The notes: generated from the letters alone by a model not told the origin. 64,000 bases of DNA from Streptomyces sp. NRRL B-1347 (GCF_000720325.1 NZ_JOJM01000062.1:9335-73334); one strand, 5' to 3'. Numbered from the stretch's first letter, positions 26,091 through 34,334 are shown. Translations and numbers: made by a program.

Positions 26091-26104
26091 GTTTCACGTG
26101 AAAC
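26091..26104. other. parS: parS chromosome-partitioning site (ParB-binding)
   Basis: GTTTCACGTGAAAC is a perfect 14-bp palindrome identical to the core of the bacterial parS consensus and to the form known in Streptomyces. The next base on the right is A, matching the 16-bp Bacillus version on that side. It is intergenic, between the ccdA-like terminator and the tRNA cluster. ParB binding here would help organise the origin region. I found no second perfect copy in this window. Confidence 0.9.
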
Positions 26105-26267
26105 ATCACCCGAGGGGCCTGCCCGTGGGCCGGGCTCGCGCCTCTCCCTGACGAGCCATGGGGCGAGTACGGAAGCCTCTGGCGGTGGCTGGGGCCTGGC
26201 CGAGCCGACGACCTTCTGGGCGCGGCCTCCGCCTCGACAGGGTGGCGAGATGGGGCGGGAAACAGTG

Positions 26268-26295
26268 AAGCCCCCGTCCGGAGGGCGGGGGCTTC
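26268..26295 (-). terminator. terminator of the Glu-Asp-Phe tRNA cluster
   Basis: GAAGCCCCCGTCC (26268-26280) pairs with GGGCGGGGGCTTC (26283-26295, one G-T pair) with a 2-nt gap. It lies 3 nt past the encoded CCA of tRNA-Phe on the minus strand. Confidence 0.85.
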
Positions 26296-26298
26296 TTG

Positions 26299-26375
26299 TG
26301 GTGGCTGGGGCCGGGATCGAACCGGCGACCTATCGCTTTTCAGGCGATCGCTCGTACCAACTGAGCTACCCAGCC
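26299..26375 (-). tRNA. tRNA-Phe (anticodon GAA)
   Basis: From 26375 the minus strand starts GGCTGGG, has the anticodon loop CTGAAAA and ends CCCAGCC-A-CCA, with the CCA encoded. It is the last gene of a three-tRNA cluster. Confidence 0.96.
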
Positions 26376-26402
26376 ACGCAGCTCGCCGAGGCGATCTGCA
26401 AG

Positions 26403-26477
26403 CGGTCCTGACGGGATTTGAACCCGCGGCCTCCACCTTGACAGGGTGGCGAGCACTCCAAACTGCTCCACAGGACC
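26403..26477 (-). tRNA. tRNA-Asp (anticodon GTC), copy 2
   Basis: The sequence is identical to the tRNA-Asp at 19736-19810. It is the middle gene of the Glu-Asp-Phe cluster, 39 bp from tRNA-Glu and 27 bp from tRNA-Phe. CCA is not encoded. Confidence 0.95.
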
Positions 26478-26516
26478 TTGCGTTGTGCGAGCACTAGTCT
26501 CGCACAGGGTGTTGCG

Positions 26517-26589
26517 TGCCCCCAACGGGATTCGAACCCGTGCTACCGCCTTGAAAGGGCGGCGTCCTAGGCCGCTAGACGATGAGGGC
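26517..26589 (-). tRNA. tRNA-Glu (anticodon TTC)
   Basis: From 26589 the minus strand starts GCCCTCA, has the anticodon loop CTTTCAA and ends TGGGGGC-A. CCA is not encoded. It is the first gene of the cluster; the promoter should lie just upstream near 26600-26640. Confidence 0.95.
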
Positions 26590-26669
26590 TATCGACCCGC
26601 CTGGGCGCTTCGCAGCGCGTCGGGGACGTGAGAAGCATATGGGATGCGGGGACCTATCGCCAAAACGGT

Positions 26670-28265
26670 TTACGGAGGAGGTCCCGGCGGGGGTGTCGAC
26701 GGCTCGGCCCCGGGCTGGTTCTCCTTGGGGAGATGGCGGCTGACCTCGGCCTTCGTGAGGCCGAGCCCGCCGAGCTTGATCTCGTCCCAGGCCTGGAGCC
26801 GCTTGGTGGCGCGGTCCAGATAGAGCACGGAGGTCTCGACGGGGTCCGGGTGCTCGCCCTCGACGGCGCGCAGCCCGCTGCCGCCCGTGGAGCCCTCGAT
26901 CCGCAGCCGGGTGCCCTTGTCCATGACCTCCATCTCCTGGTGGTGCAGATGCCCCGCGAGCACCAGCGGCACCGTGCCGTCCGTCTCGCGCGCGGCCACC
27001 GGGTTGTGCGCGACCGCCACGTCGACGGGGGTGCGCGCGGCAGCCTGGGCCCGCAGGGACGAGGCGAGCGTGATGCCCGCCACCTCCTCCGCCGGGTCGC
27101 CCGCCGCCTTCGTGGAGCGGTCGGGCGTGAACTGGGGGTCGCCGATGCCCGCGAACCGCAGGCCCGCGACGTCGACGGGCTTGCCGTCGTCCAGGACGTG
27201 CGTGTTCTTGAGCTTCTTCAGATAACGCTGCGTGGTCGCGGAGTCGTGGTTGCCGCGCACCCACACATAGGGCGCGTCGAGGTCCTCGATGGGGTCGAGG
27301 AAGGCGTTCTCAGCGGCGGTGCCGTGGTCCATGGTGTCGCCGGAGTCGACGATGACGTCGATGTCGTACTGCTCGACGAGCGAGTTCACGATCTTCCAGC
27401 TGGCCGGGTTGAGGTGGATGTCGGAGACGTGCAGGAGGCGGATCGTGGAGGGGTCCGGCTCGTACGCGGGCAGCGTCGACGTCACGTCGTACAGCTTGGT
27501 GACGTTCGTCACCAGGCGCGCCAACTCCCGCTGGTAGACGTCGAATTCGCTGACGATGTTGCGCGCGTTGCCGACCACGGATGGCGCGCTGCTGAGCAGC
27601 CCCGAGAACTTCGGCTCCAGGACCGAGCGGGGGTTCCAGGTCGCGAACGCGGCCACGCCGGACGCGGCGAGCAGGGTCAGGGCGAGGCCGCCCGCGGCGA
27701 GCGCGCGGCGGGGGCGGCGGTAGACGGCGAGGCCGAGCGCGGTGGCCCCGGCCACGACCGCGGCGCAGGAGCGCACGGCCAGGTTCAGGGTGCCGTTCGC
27801 CACGTCGGACGCCACCTCCTCCTGGAGGCCGGAGATCCGCTCGGGGTGGTCGACCAGGGCCTCGGAGCGCACCGGGTCGAGGCGGTCCACGTCGACGTCG
27901 AGGCGGATCGGCGCGGTGTGCGAGCGCAGCTCCAGGGCGCCGAGCGGCGACACGTCGATCTTCGTGCCGCCGGTGAGCGAGGGCCGCAGCGCCATTCGGG
28001 TGTCCATGGGCCCCACGGACGTACGGACGCTGCCGACGACCAGCAGGCCGAGCCAGGCGCCGAGCACCACCACGGCGATCAGGCCGAGGGAGCGGGCGAA
28101 AGGGTGCGGCGGCTTGCCGAGCTCGGGCAGGGCACGCCGCTGACGTGCGCTTTCGCGGGCGCTCCGGTGTGCGTGCCGGAGGGTGCGGGCGCGGCCGATG
28201 AGAGCGGAGGGGGCACCGCGCAGGCTGCGCAGGTGCCGTAGAACGACCGTGACGTCGCGCCCCAT
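26670..28265 (-). CDS. membrane-anchored metallophosphoesterase
   Basis: This 531-residue protein has two hydrophobic segments (about 58-80 and 180-235) and a C-terminal calcineurin-like phosphoesterase domain. The dimetal motifs are all present: LLHVSDIHLN, VDSGDTMDHG, VRGNHDS, AVAHNP and AGHLHHQ. The catalytic domain probably faces outside. The C terminus ends in Pro-rich residues (STPPPGPPP). ATG at 28265 (MGRDVTV) is chosen; the frame is open further but lacks coding character there, and no clear ribosome-binding site is visible. Substrate unknown. Confidence 0.87.
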   Translation of the reverse strand: MGRDVTVVLRHLRSLRGAPSALIGRARTLRHAHRSARESARQRRALPELGKPPHPFARSLGLIAVVVLGAWLGLLVVGSVRTSVGPMDTRMALRPSLTGGTKIDVSPLGALELRSHTAPIRLDVDVDRLDPVRSEALVDHPERISGLQEEVASDVANGTLNLAVRSCAAVVAGATALGLAVYRRPRRALAAGGLALTLLAASGVAAFATWNPRSVLEPKFSGLLSSAPSVVGNARNIVSEFDVYQRELARLVTNVTKLYDVTSTLPAYEPDPSTIRLLHVSDIHLNPASWKIVNSLVEQYDIDVIVDSGDTMDHGTAAENAFLDPIEDLDAPYVWVRGNHDSATTQRYLKKLKNTHVLDDGKPVDVAGLRFAGIGDPQFTPDRSTKAAGDPAEEVAGITLASSLRAQAAARTPVDVAVAHNPVAARETDGTVPLVLAGHLHHQEMEVMDKGTRLRIEGSTGGSGLRAVEGEHPDPVETSVLYLDRATKRLQAWDEIKLGGLGLTKAEVSRHLPKENQPGAEPSTPPPGPPP

Positions 28266-28331
28266 TGGGCGCGTATGCCCATGCGGAGAGGTGGCTATGC
28301 CTGCCGGTGATCGACGGTCGACAATGGGCCT

Positions 28332-28682
28332 GTGCTGGAGATGACGCGCGAGGAGTTCGAGGAACTGGTGGCCGAGGCGCTCGACCGGATCCCGCCGGAG
28401 CTGACACGGCTCATGGACAACGTGGCGGTGTTCGTCGAGGACGAGCCGCCGAGCGACGACCCCGAGCTGCTCGGGCTCTACGAGGGCACGCCGCTGACCG
28501 ACCGCGGCGAGTGGTACGCCGGGGTGCTGCCGGACCGGATCACGATCTACCGGGGGCCGACGCTGCGGATGTGCGAGTCGCGCGAGGACGTGGTGGCGGA
28601 GACGGAGATCACCGTCGTGCACGAGGTGGCGCACCACTTCGGGATCGACGACGAGCGGCTGCACGCCCTCGGGTACGGCTGA
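28332..28682 (+). CDS. metallopeptidase family protein (mini-zincin)
   Basis: This 116-residue protein has the zinc motif H97-E-V-A-H101 followed by HFGIDDERL, typical of the short zincin-like family in actinobacteria (PF06262 from memory). Its GTG at 28332 lies 66 bp from the divergent phosphoesterase start; ATG at 28341 is an alternative. A conserved N-terminal acidic helix precedes the core. Substrate unknown; it is cytoplasmic, without a signal. Confidence 0.85.
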   Translation: MLEMTREEFEELVAEALDRIPPELTRLMDNVAVFVEDEPPSDDPELLGLYEGTPLTDRGEWYAGVLPDRITIYRGPTLRMCESREDVVAETEITVVHEVAHHFGIDDERLHALGYG

Positions 28683-28837
28683 GCCCGGGTCCCGGTGCGC
28701 GTCCGGCGTCCGCCCCGTACGGCCGCGTCCGTGCCGGGCGCGGGTCCTTCTTGGGGCGGCACCGCGCGTGTCCTCTTGCCGGGCGCGGGAGTTGGGCAGG
28801 GCGTCTCTCTCCCCCTGCGCCTCGGAGGTGCTCGGCC

Positions 28838-29392
28838 GTGCGCCAGTTCTACGTTTCCGTCCGATGGGCCGCGACCGTGGTGGCCGTCGCGGCGACCGCG
28901 GGCTGCATGAGCATCGGCGACGACGGGAGCGGTGCGCCCGTGCCCGGGAAGTCGGCCAAGGAGCGCGGGGGCGCGGCCGCGCCCGACGGCGGCACGGTGC
29001 TGCCCGGCGGCGAGCGCGGGCGCGGTGACGACGGCGGCCGCGACGGCGGCGACGGCAAGGGGAAGAAGGGCAAGGGCAAGCGCGGCGACAAGGACGAGGC
29101 GTCGCCTGCGGCCGACGGCGACGACGAGCCGGGCAGCAAGCCGTCGCGGGCCGGGTCCGGCACCACCGCCGCGTCGGTCGAGCCGACGAAGAACGGGCGG
29201 CCGACGCCGACGCGCACGAAGCCGGGGCCGCGGCCCACGAAGACCACCCCCACCCCGGACCCGCCGTCGCCCGAGCCGCCCGCGCCGACGCCGGACCCGA
29301 CGACCCCGGAGCCCTCGTCCTCTGCGCACGGCGAGGCGGAGGGGCCGGTCAAGGAGCAGGGGGAGCCTTCGCCGGAGGCGGGCCCGGCGTAG
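28838..29392 (+). CDS. low-complexity putative lipoprotein
   Basis: This 184-residue protein has a signal peptide (WAATVVAVAATAGC, Cys23 as probable lipidation site, with a non-ideal Thr at -3). The mature part is Gly/Asp/Lys-rich and then Pro/Thr/Glu-rich, likely wall-spanning and disordered. GTG at 28838 has GGAGGTG upstream. No domain is recognised. The reading frame extends far upstream without a credible start. Confidence 0.65.
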   Translation: MRQFYVSVRWAATVVAVAATAGCMSIGDDGSGAPVPGKSAKERGGAAAPDGGTVLPGGERGRGDDGGRDGGDGKGKKGKGKRGDKDEASPAADGDDEPGSKPSRAGSGTTAASVEPTKNGRPTPTRTKPGPRPTKTTPTPDPPSPEPPAPTPDPTTPEPSSSAHGEAEGPVKEQGEPSPEAGPA

Positions 29393-29741
29393 CCCGTGGG
29401 CGGGGCCCGCGGGGCCCGCGGGGCGGCTGGGGCGCGGGGAAAGCGGCCTCCGGCCTCGTCCTCAAACGCCGGACGGGCTTGATTTCCGCGCCGTGCCGAT
29501 GCCGCCCCCGAAGCATCCGCAGCCCCTCCGATGCCGGGGCTCTGGGGTGCACATTTGCCAATCAGGGTGGTAGGTGCGTATGGTGGTAGATCGTTTGATC
29601 CCATTTGCCCGGCGCCGACACAGAAGAGCGCCGCGTGGCGCGTACTCTCCCTTGCCGTGGCTGACCGCATAGAGGCGGTCCATTGCGAAATCACGGAGTT
29701 GACGGGCGCGTGCCGAGACTCCGGAAGGTTTCGCATTTCGC
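29393..29741 (+). promoter_or_regulatory. upstream region of the DEAD-box helicase gene
   Basis: This 349-bp gap starts with the second copy of the dispersed repeat (29455-29479). Closer to the helicase it is AT-richer, with GATC-GTTT-GATC near 29589-29600 and several short dyads (ACCGCATAGAGGCGGT near 29666). The helicase mRNA probably has a long structured 5' leader, as cold-inducible RNA helicase genes often do (inference). Confidence 0.45.
29455..29479. repeat. dispersed intergenic repeat, copy 2
   Basis: This is identical over 25 bp to the copy at 19632-19656. Here it follows the lipoprotein stop by about 60 bp. Confidence 0.75.
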
Positions 29742-31979
29742 ATGTCCATTTCCAGTTCTGACCACGCCGTCCTGCCCGAGAACGAGTCCGCCCTCGACGC
29801 GGCCGAGGCCGTCGTCGAGGCCGCTGCGGCCGTCGAGCCCGAGGCCGTAGCGGCCGAGGTCGTCGAGGTCGCCGAGACCGTCGAGCAGGTCGTCGAGGCC
29901 GAGGCCCTTGAGGCCACCGACGCCGACACCGACGCCGACGCCGACAGCGACGCCGAGCCCGAGATCACCTTCGGTGACCTCGGTCTGCCCGACGGCGTCG
30001 TCCGCAAGCTCGCGCGCAACGGCGTGCACACCCCCTTCCCGATCCAGGCCGCGACCATCCCGGACGCCCTGGCCGGCAAGGACATCCTCGGCCGTGGCCG
30101 CACCGGCTCCGGCAAGACCCTCTCCTTCGGTCTGCCGACCCTGGCGCGCCTCGCCGACGGCTACACCGAGAAGAAGAAGCCCCGCGCGGTCATCCTGACC
30201 CCGACCCGCGAGCTGGCGATGCAGGTCGCCGACGCCCTCCAGCCCTACGGCGACGTCCTCGGCCTGAAGATGAAGGTCGTCTGCGGCGGTACGTCCATGG
30301 GCAACCAGATCTACGCCCTGGAGCGCGGCGTCGACATCCTCGTCGCCACGCCGGGCCGACTGCGCGACATCATCAACCGCGGCGCCTGCTCCCTGGAGAA
30401 CGTCGAGGTCGCCGTCCTCGACGAGGCCGACCAGATGTCCGACCTGGGCTTCCTGCCCGAGGTCACCGAGCTGCTCGACCAGGTCCCGGCCGGCGGCCAG
30501 CGCATGCTGTTCTCGGCCACGATGGAGAACGAGATCTCCACGCTGGTCAAGCGCTACCTGGTCAACCCGGTCAGCCACGAGGTCGACGCCGCCCAGGGCG
30601 CCGTCACGACCATGACGCACCACATCCTGATCGTGAAGCCCCGCGACAAGGCGCCGGTCACCGCCGCGATCGCCGCGCGCAAGGGCCGCACCATCATCTT
30701 CGTCCGCACCCAGCTGGGCGCCGACCGCATCGCGGAGCAGCTGCGCGACGCCGGTGTGAAGGCCGACGCGCTGCACGGCGGCATGACGCAGGGCGCCCGT
30801 ACGCGCACCCTCGCCGACTTCAAGGACGGCTACGTCAACGCGCTCGTCGCGACCGACGTCGCCGCCCGCGGCATCCACGTCGACGGCATCGACCTGGTCC
30901 TGAACGTGGACCCGGCCGGCGACCACAAGGACTACCTGCACCGCTCCGGCCGCACCGCCCGCGCGGGCCGCTCCGGCACGGTCGTCTCGCTGTCCCTGCC
31001 GCACCAGCGCCGCCAGATCTTCCGCCTCATGGAGGACGCGGGCGTCGACGCCTCGCGTCACGTCATCAACGGCGGCGGCGCCTTCGACCCGGAGGTCGCC
31101 GAGATCACCGGCGCCCGCTCCATGACCGAGGTGCAGGCCGACTCCGCCAGCCAGGCCGCGAGCCAGGCCGAGCGCGAGGTGCAGGGCCTGACCAAGGAGC
31201 TGGAGCGCGCCCAGCGCCGCGCCGCCGAGCTGCGCGACGAGGCCGACCGCCTCACCGCGCGGGCCGCGCGCGAGCGGGGCGAGGACCCGGCGGAGGCGCT
31301 CGCCGCCGCTGCCGCGGAGACCGCCGCCGAGGCGGCCTCGGCCGAGGCCGAGCCGGTCGCCCTGCCGGAGCAGACGGACCAGCCGCAGGCCGAGCGCACC
31401 GAGGGCGACCGCCCGTCGTACGACCGTCGCCCGGCCCGTGACGACCGTGGTGGCCGTTCCTTCGAGCGTCGTGACGACCGTGGTGGTTTCCAGCGTCGTG
31501 ACGACCGCCGTGACGACCGTGGTGGCCGTTCCTTCGACCGTGACCGTCGTGACGACCGTGGTGGCCGTTCCTTCGAGCGTCGTGACGACCGTGGTGGTTT
31601 CCAGCGTCGTGACGACCGTGGTGACCGTGGTGGTTTCCAGCGTCGTGACGACCGCCGTGACGACCGTGGTGGCCGTTCCTTCGACCGCGACCGTCGTGAC
31701 GACCGTGGTGGCCGTTCCTTCGAGCGCCGCGACGACCGCGGTGGCTTCCAGCGCCGTGACGACCGTGGCGGCTTCCAGCGCCGCGACGAGCGTCCGTCCG
31801 GCCACCGGGGCAGCGACCGTCCGTTCAACCGCGACCGCCGCGACGACCGCCCCGCCGGTGGCGGCTACCGCTCCGGCGGCCACGACCGTCCGTCGTACAA
31901 CCGCCGTGACGACCACCGCTCCGGTGGCTCCTCCTTCGGCCGCCGCGACGACAAGCCGCGCTGGAAGCGCAACGGCTGA
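29742..31979 (+). CDS. DEAD-box ATP-dependent RNA helicase with RGG-like tail
   Basis: This 745-residue RNA helicase has an unusual acidic N-terminal extension (1-75; Glu/Ala/Val repeats and DADTDADAD). The core has Walker A RTGSGKT (120-126), PTRELA (154-159), DEAD (227-230), SAT (about 254) and HRSGRTARAG. A coiled-coil-like segment (about 475-515) precedes a 190-residue Arg/Asp/Gly/Phe tail. The tail is made of repeats such as RDDRGGRSFERRDDRGGFQR, which bind RNA. GGAAGG lies 13 bp before the ATG at 29742. It probably acts in ribosome assembly or mRNA decay and may be cold-responsive. Confidence 0.92.
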   Translation: MSISSSDHAVLPENESALDAAEAVVEAAAAVEPEAVAAEVVEVAETVEQVVEAEALEATDADTDADADSDAEPEITFGDLGLPDGVVRKLARNGVHTPFPIQAATIPDALAGKDILGRGRTGSGKTLSFGLPTLARLADGYTEKKKPRAVILTPTRELAMQVADALQPYGDVLGLKMKVVCGGTSMGNQIYALERGVDILVATPGRLRDIINRGACSLENVEVAVLDEADQMSDLGFLPEVTELLDQVPAGGQRMLFSATMENEISTLVKRYLVNPVSHEVDAAQGAVTTMTHHILIVKPRDKAPVTAAIAARKGRTIIFVRTQLGADRIAEQLRDAGVKADALHGGMTQGARTRTLADFKDGYVNALVATDVAARGIHVDGIDLVLNVDPAGDHKDYLHRSGRTARAGRSGTVVSLSLPHQRRQIFRLMEDAGVDASRHVINGGGAFDPEVAEITGARSMTEVQADSASQAASQAEREVQGLTKELERAQRRAAELRDEADRLTARAARERGEDPAEALAAAAAETAAEAASAEAEPVALPEQTDQPQAERTEGDRPSYDRRPARDDRGGRSFERRDDRGGFQRRDDRRDDRGGRSFDRDRRDDRGGRSFERRDDRGGFQRRDDRGDRGGFQRRDDRRDDRGGRSFDRDRRDDRGGRSFERRDDRGGFQRRDDRGGFQRRDERPSGHRGSDRPFNRDRRDDRPAGGGYRSGGHDRPSYNRRDDHRSGGSSFGRRDDKPRWKRNG
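31430..31830 (+). repeat. coding tandem repeats for the RGG-like tail
   Basis: About 400 bp of imperfect repeats built from CGTGACGACCGTGGTGG and TTCGAGCGT/TTCCAGCGT units encode the helicase tail. Repeats stay in frame with period multiples of 3. Nearly identical units at the DNA level (with unusually many T-ending CGT/GGT codons) point to recent expansion and likely length variation between strains. Confidence 0.85.
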
Positions 31980-32023
31980 CACACGGTCCGGCACGCAGCC
32001 GAGAGCTGCTGGCCGATAGCCAA

Positions 32024-32059
32024 CGAAAGCGGGCACATCCTCGGATGTGCCCGCTTTCG
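32024..32059. terminator. terminator of the DEAD-box helicase gene
   Basis: A perfect 17-bp stem with a 2-nt loop (CGAAAGCGGGCAC... at 32024-32040 and complement at 32043-32059) lies 45 bp after the stop. Confidence 0.9.
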
Positions 32060-32160
32060 TACGCGGATCGAGCAACCGCCGCGGCCGCGCCGTCGATACC
32101 CGATCGGACTGCGGGGCCCGGCGGGCTATGCTCATGGGTGCGCCGACATCGCGTCGGCGA

Positions 32161-32233
32161 GGACCGTTAGCTCAATTGGCAGAGCAGTGGACTTTTAATC
32201 CATTGGTTGTGGGTTCGAGTCCCACACGGTCTA
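32161..32233 (+). tRNA. tRNA-Lys (anticodon TTT)
   Basis: The cloverleaf starts GGACCGT, has a D-arm TAGCTCAATTGGCAGAGCA, the anticodon loop CTTTTAA and T-loop TTCGAGT, and ends ACGGTCT-A. The next bases are CCG, so CCA is added after transcription. A dyad CGCCGAC-ATCGC-GTCGGCG (32141-32159) directly precedes it and is likely the start of the primary transcript. Confidence 0.95.
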
Positions 32234-32271
32234 CCGGAAGCGGGACAGGGAGACCCTCTCTGACCTGCCGC

Positions 32272-32309
32272 GCGGCGCCCGGGGCCACTTCGGTGGGCCC
32301 GGGCGCCGC
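32272..32309. terminator. hairpin between tRNA-Lys and the acetyltransferase gene
   Basis: A GC-only 12-bp outer stem (GCGGCGCCCGGG and complement), plus inner pairs with one mismatch, separates two convergent transcripts. Confidence 0.75.
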
Positions 32310-32348
32310 GTCGTTTCCCGCGGGTGCGGGGGCGGGGGCGGGGCGTGC

Positions 32349-33230
32349 CTACAGGTCGAGTTGGTACTCATGGGCGGTGTGCGTCGGCAGGTAGCCGAGT
32401 TCGTCGTTGACGCGCCGCATGTGCGGGTTGTTGTCGGCGGTGTCGGTCAGCAGGCCGCCGAGTCCGGGGTGGTGCGCGCGGGCCCGGAGGATCGAGGCGG
32501 CCTTCATGCGGCGGGCGAGGCCGTGGCCGCGGTGTTCGGGCAGGACCGCGGTGCCGTAGTGCTGGCCGTCGCCCGTTCCGCTGCCGGGGACGACGAGTTC
32601 GGTGAAGCCGACGACGGAGCCGTCCGCCCGGTCGACGGCCGCCACGGTGTGCAGGAGGTCCCCGCGCGCGGCCACGGCGGCGGCCGCCGCCCGCACCCGG
32701 TCGAGGTCCCAGACCACCGTGCCGTGGTCGACGGTGCCCATCGGCATGTCGTCCATGGCCCGGCGCGACGCCACGAAGGTGTCGGCGAGTTCGTCGGGCA
32801 CCGTTCCCTCCCAGGCCGTCAGCCGGTAGGCGGCGTGGGGTGCTTCGGCGGTCGCGGTGAGCGCGGGGAGGTCGGCGTCGGCAAGGGGCAGCCGGGCGTA
32901 GATGAGGGCAAGCGCCGGGCGGAAGTCCTTCGCGGCCAGGAAGGAAGCGCCGGGGGAGCGCGCCTCGGCCTGGGCGATGACGCTGCGCCGGCCGTCGTCG
33001 CGGGCGGCGGCGACGGCCGCGTCGAGCAGCAGGGACCCCACCTGGCGGCGCCGTTCGGCGGGATGGACCTGGACGTCCAGTTCGGCGAGATGGCGCTGGC
33101 CCTCCTTGGCGAACAGGCGCAGGAAGGCGCGTCCGACGGGGTTGCCGTCGGGGTCCGAGGCCAGCCAGACGAGGCGGCGGCCCGCGGAGTTCTCCTCGGC
33201 GTCGGTCAGGGCGGTGATGCGCAGGGACAA
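32349..33230 (-). CDS. GNAT family N-acetyltransferase (tandem GNAT)
   Basis: This 293-residue protein has two GNAT-like halves. The first (10-115) contains VHPAERRRQVGSLLL; the second (150-293) has the acetyl-CoA motif VLPEHRGHGLARRMK and a C-terminal LGYLPTHTAHEYQLDL. Such tandem GNATs resemble mycothiol synthase and Eis-like enzymes in layout, but this is a generic member. Substrate unknown. The GTG/ATG start region at 33230 follows a VOC-cupin gene 49 bp upstream on the same strand, so the two may share a transcript. Confidence 0.85.
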   Translation of the reverse strand: MSLRITALTDAEENSAGRRLVWLASDPDGNPVGRAFLRLFAKEGQRHLAELDVQVHPAERRRQVGSLLLDAAVAAARDDGRRSVIAQAEARSPGASFLAAKDFRPALALIYARLPLADADLPALTATAEAPHAAYRLTAWEGTVPDELADTFVASRRAMDDMPMGTVDHGTVVWDLDRVRAAAAAVAARGDLLHTVAAVDRADGSVVGFTELVVPGSGTGDGQHYGTAVLPEHRGHGLARRMKAASILRARAHHPGLGGLLTDTADNNPHMRRVNDELGYLPTHTAHEYQLDL

Positions 33231-33279
33231 GCTGGCTCCGTCATGAGAGGGCGGGTCGGGGGGAGGGGCGGAAGGGCCG

Positions 33280-34068
33280 TTACTGGGCCCAGGGCAGGGC
33301 CCGGGTGCCCTCGGTGCCGGGCACGGAGGCCACGCCGTCCGCGCGCATCGCGACGTGCGCCTCGGCCGCCTGCGGGGCGTGGACCTGGCGGAGCACGTCC
33401 GGCGGCAGGACGAAGGTCTGCCCGGCCGTGACCTTCTCGGTGCGGCCCGCGCAGGTGACGTCGAGGGCGCCGGCGGTCACCGTCCAGACCTGCTCGCGGC
33501 TGACGGCGTGCTCGGGGCCGGTCCGGCCCGCCGCCATCGCGACGGTCCAGGTGCTGAGTTCCGTGCCGCCCCGGCTGGGGGCGGCCAGGCCGGTCATGCG
33601 GGCGTTCGGGGACTCGGTGACGTTGTCCTCGGTGGGGCTGATCACGCGCAGGGCGGGCTGCTCGGGCTCCTCGTCCCGCGCGGGCTCCTCAGGGGCGGCC
33701 CACTCGACGAACTGGACGACGATCCCGTTCGGGTCCGTGAGCTGGAACAGCCGCTCGCCCCAGGGCTCTTCGCGCAGCGGCATGGTGATCGGGGCGCCCG
33801 CCGCGCGGAGCCGCTGCTCCTCGGCCTCGATGCCGGTGACGGTGAGCGCGAGGATCAGGCCCGTGGCCCGCTGGTCGCGCTGCTCGGGCGGGAGGACCTC
33901 GGTGCCGCGGCGCAGCAGCACGACGTCGGCGGCGGCGTCGTCGCGGGTCAGGGACGCGAAGCCGTCGGCGGCCATGGCGACCTGGTAGCCGAGGTGGGTG
34001 CGGAAGAAGTCGAGGGAGGCGTCCACGTCGTCGACGGTGAGGGAGAGGGTGGAGGTGGTGACGCGCAA
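33280..34068 (-). CDS. VOC (glyoxalase-like) domain fused to a cupin domain
   Basis: This 262-residue protein has an N-terminal VOC domain (3-130: TLSLTVDDVDASLDFFRTHLGY ... FQLTDPNGIVVQFVEW). An acidic linker with EEPARDEEPEQPA follows, and a C-terminal cupin (about 165-255: GPEHAVSREQVWTVTAGALDVT ... FVLPPDVLRQVHAP). The TTG at 34068 is preferred because AGGAG lies 5 nt upstream and it starts RVTTSTLSLTV; no ATG or GTG fits better. Both folds bind small ligands or metals, so sequestration or modification of a small molecule is plausible. A strong minus-strand promoter with an embedded dyad lies at 34282-34314, next to the divergent TetR gene. Confidence 0.8.
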   Translation of the reverse strand: MRVTTSTLSLTVDDVDASLDFFRTHLGYQVAMAADGFASLTRDDAAADVVLLRRGTEVLPPEQRDQRATGLILALTVTGIEAEEQRLRAAGAPITMPLREEPWGERLFQLTDPNGIVVQFVEWAAPEEPARDEEPEQPALRVISPTEDNVTESPNARMTGLAAPSRGGTELSTWTVAMAAGRTGPEHAVSREQVWTVTAGALDVTCAGRTEKVTAGQTFVLPPDVLRQVHAPQAAEAHVAMRADGVASVPGTEGTRALPWAQ

Positions 34069-34155
34069 GGTGGCTCCTGGCAGGTTCGGGTGGCGAATCA
34101 GGGACGGAGTACGGGGACCTGGCGGCTGCGCTGCTGCTCGGACGCCTCGGCGTCG

Positions 34156-34225
34156 GCGAGGACGCCGATGGGACTGGGCGAGGGCGCCGATGGAACTGGC
34201 GAGGGAGCTGGGCAGGGACGCCGAT
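34156..34225. repeat. imperfect direct repeats in the VOC-cupin 5' leader
   Basis: GGCGAGGACGCCGATGGGAC, GGCGAGGGCGCCGATGGAAC and a third degraded copy ending GACGCCGATCGAGC lie in tandem with a period of 22-25 bp. They fall inside the ~210-nt leader between promoter and TTG start, so they may influence translation or just reflect slippage. Confidence 0.6.
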
Positions 34226-34281
34226 CGAGCTACGTGGGCTTGCGCATCGAATCCGTTCAGCTGGGCGATTTTTGCGACGGA

Positions 34282-34314
34282 CGTAACTTTACGACGGCCT
34301 AGATCGAACGTCAA
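34282..34314 (-). promoter_or_regulatory. VOC-cupin promoter with embedded operator
   Basis: On the minus strand TTGACG (34309-34314) and TAAAGT (34286-34291) are separated by 17 bp, a near-consensus promoter. The perfect dyad CGTAA-CT-TTACG (34282-34293) covers the -10 element. A repressor there would shut the promoter; the adjacent TetR is the obvious candidate. Confidence 0.65.
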
Positions 34315-34334
34315 GCATATTTTTGCTACGAGGG

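Noticed and set aside
19736..26477. Recombination between the two identical tRNA-Asp genes as a sign of recent duplication
   Set aside because: Identity stops at the tRNA ends and the genes between are single-copy core genes; identical tRNA copies are normal.
26299..26589. Integrated element at the tRNA cluster
   Set aside because: No integrase, no duplicated tRNA 3' end, and the flanking genes are core Streptomyces genes.
31430..31830. CRISPR-like regular repeats
   Set aside because: The repeats are in frame within the helicase gene and have no unique spacers; they encode an RGG-like tail.
29691..32135. 814-codon minus-strand frame opposite the DEAD-box helicase
   Set aside because: It mirrors the repetitive helicase sequence (Val/Thr repeats) and has no recognisable domain; the plus strand has all helicase motifs.
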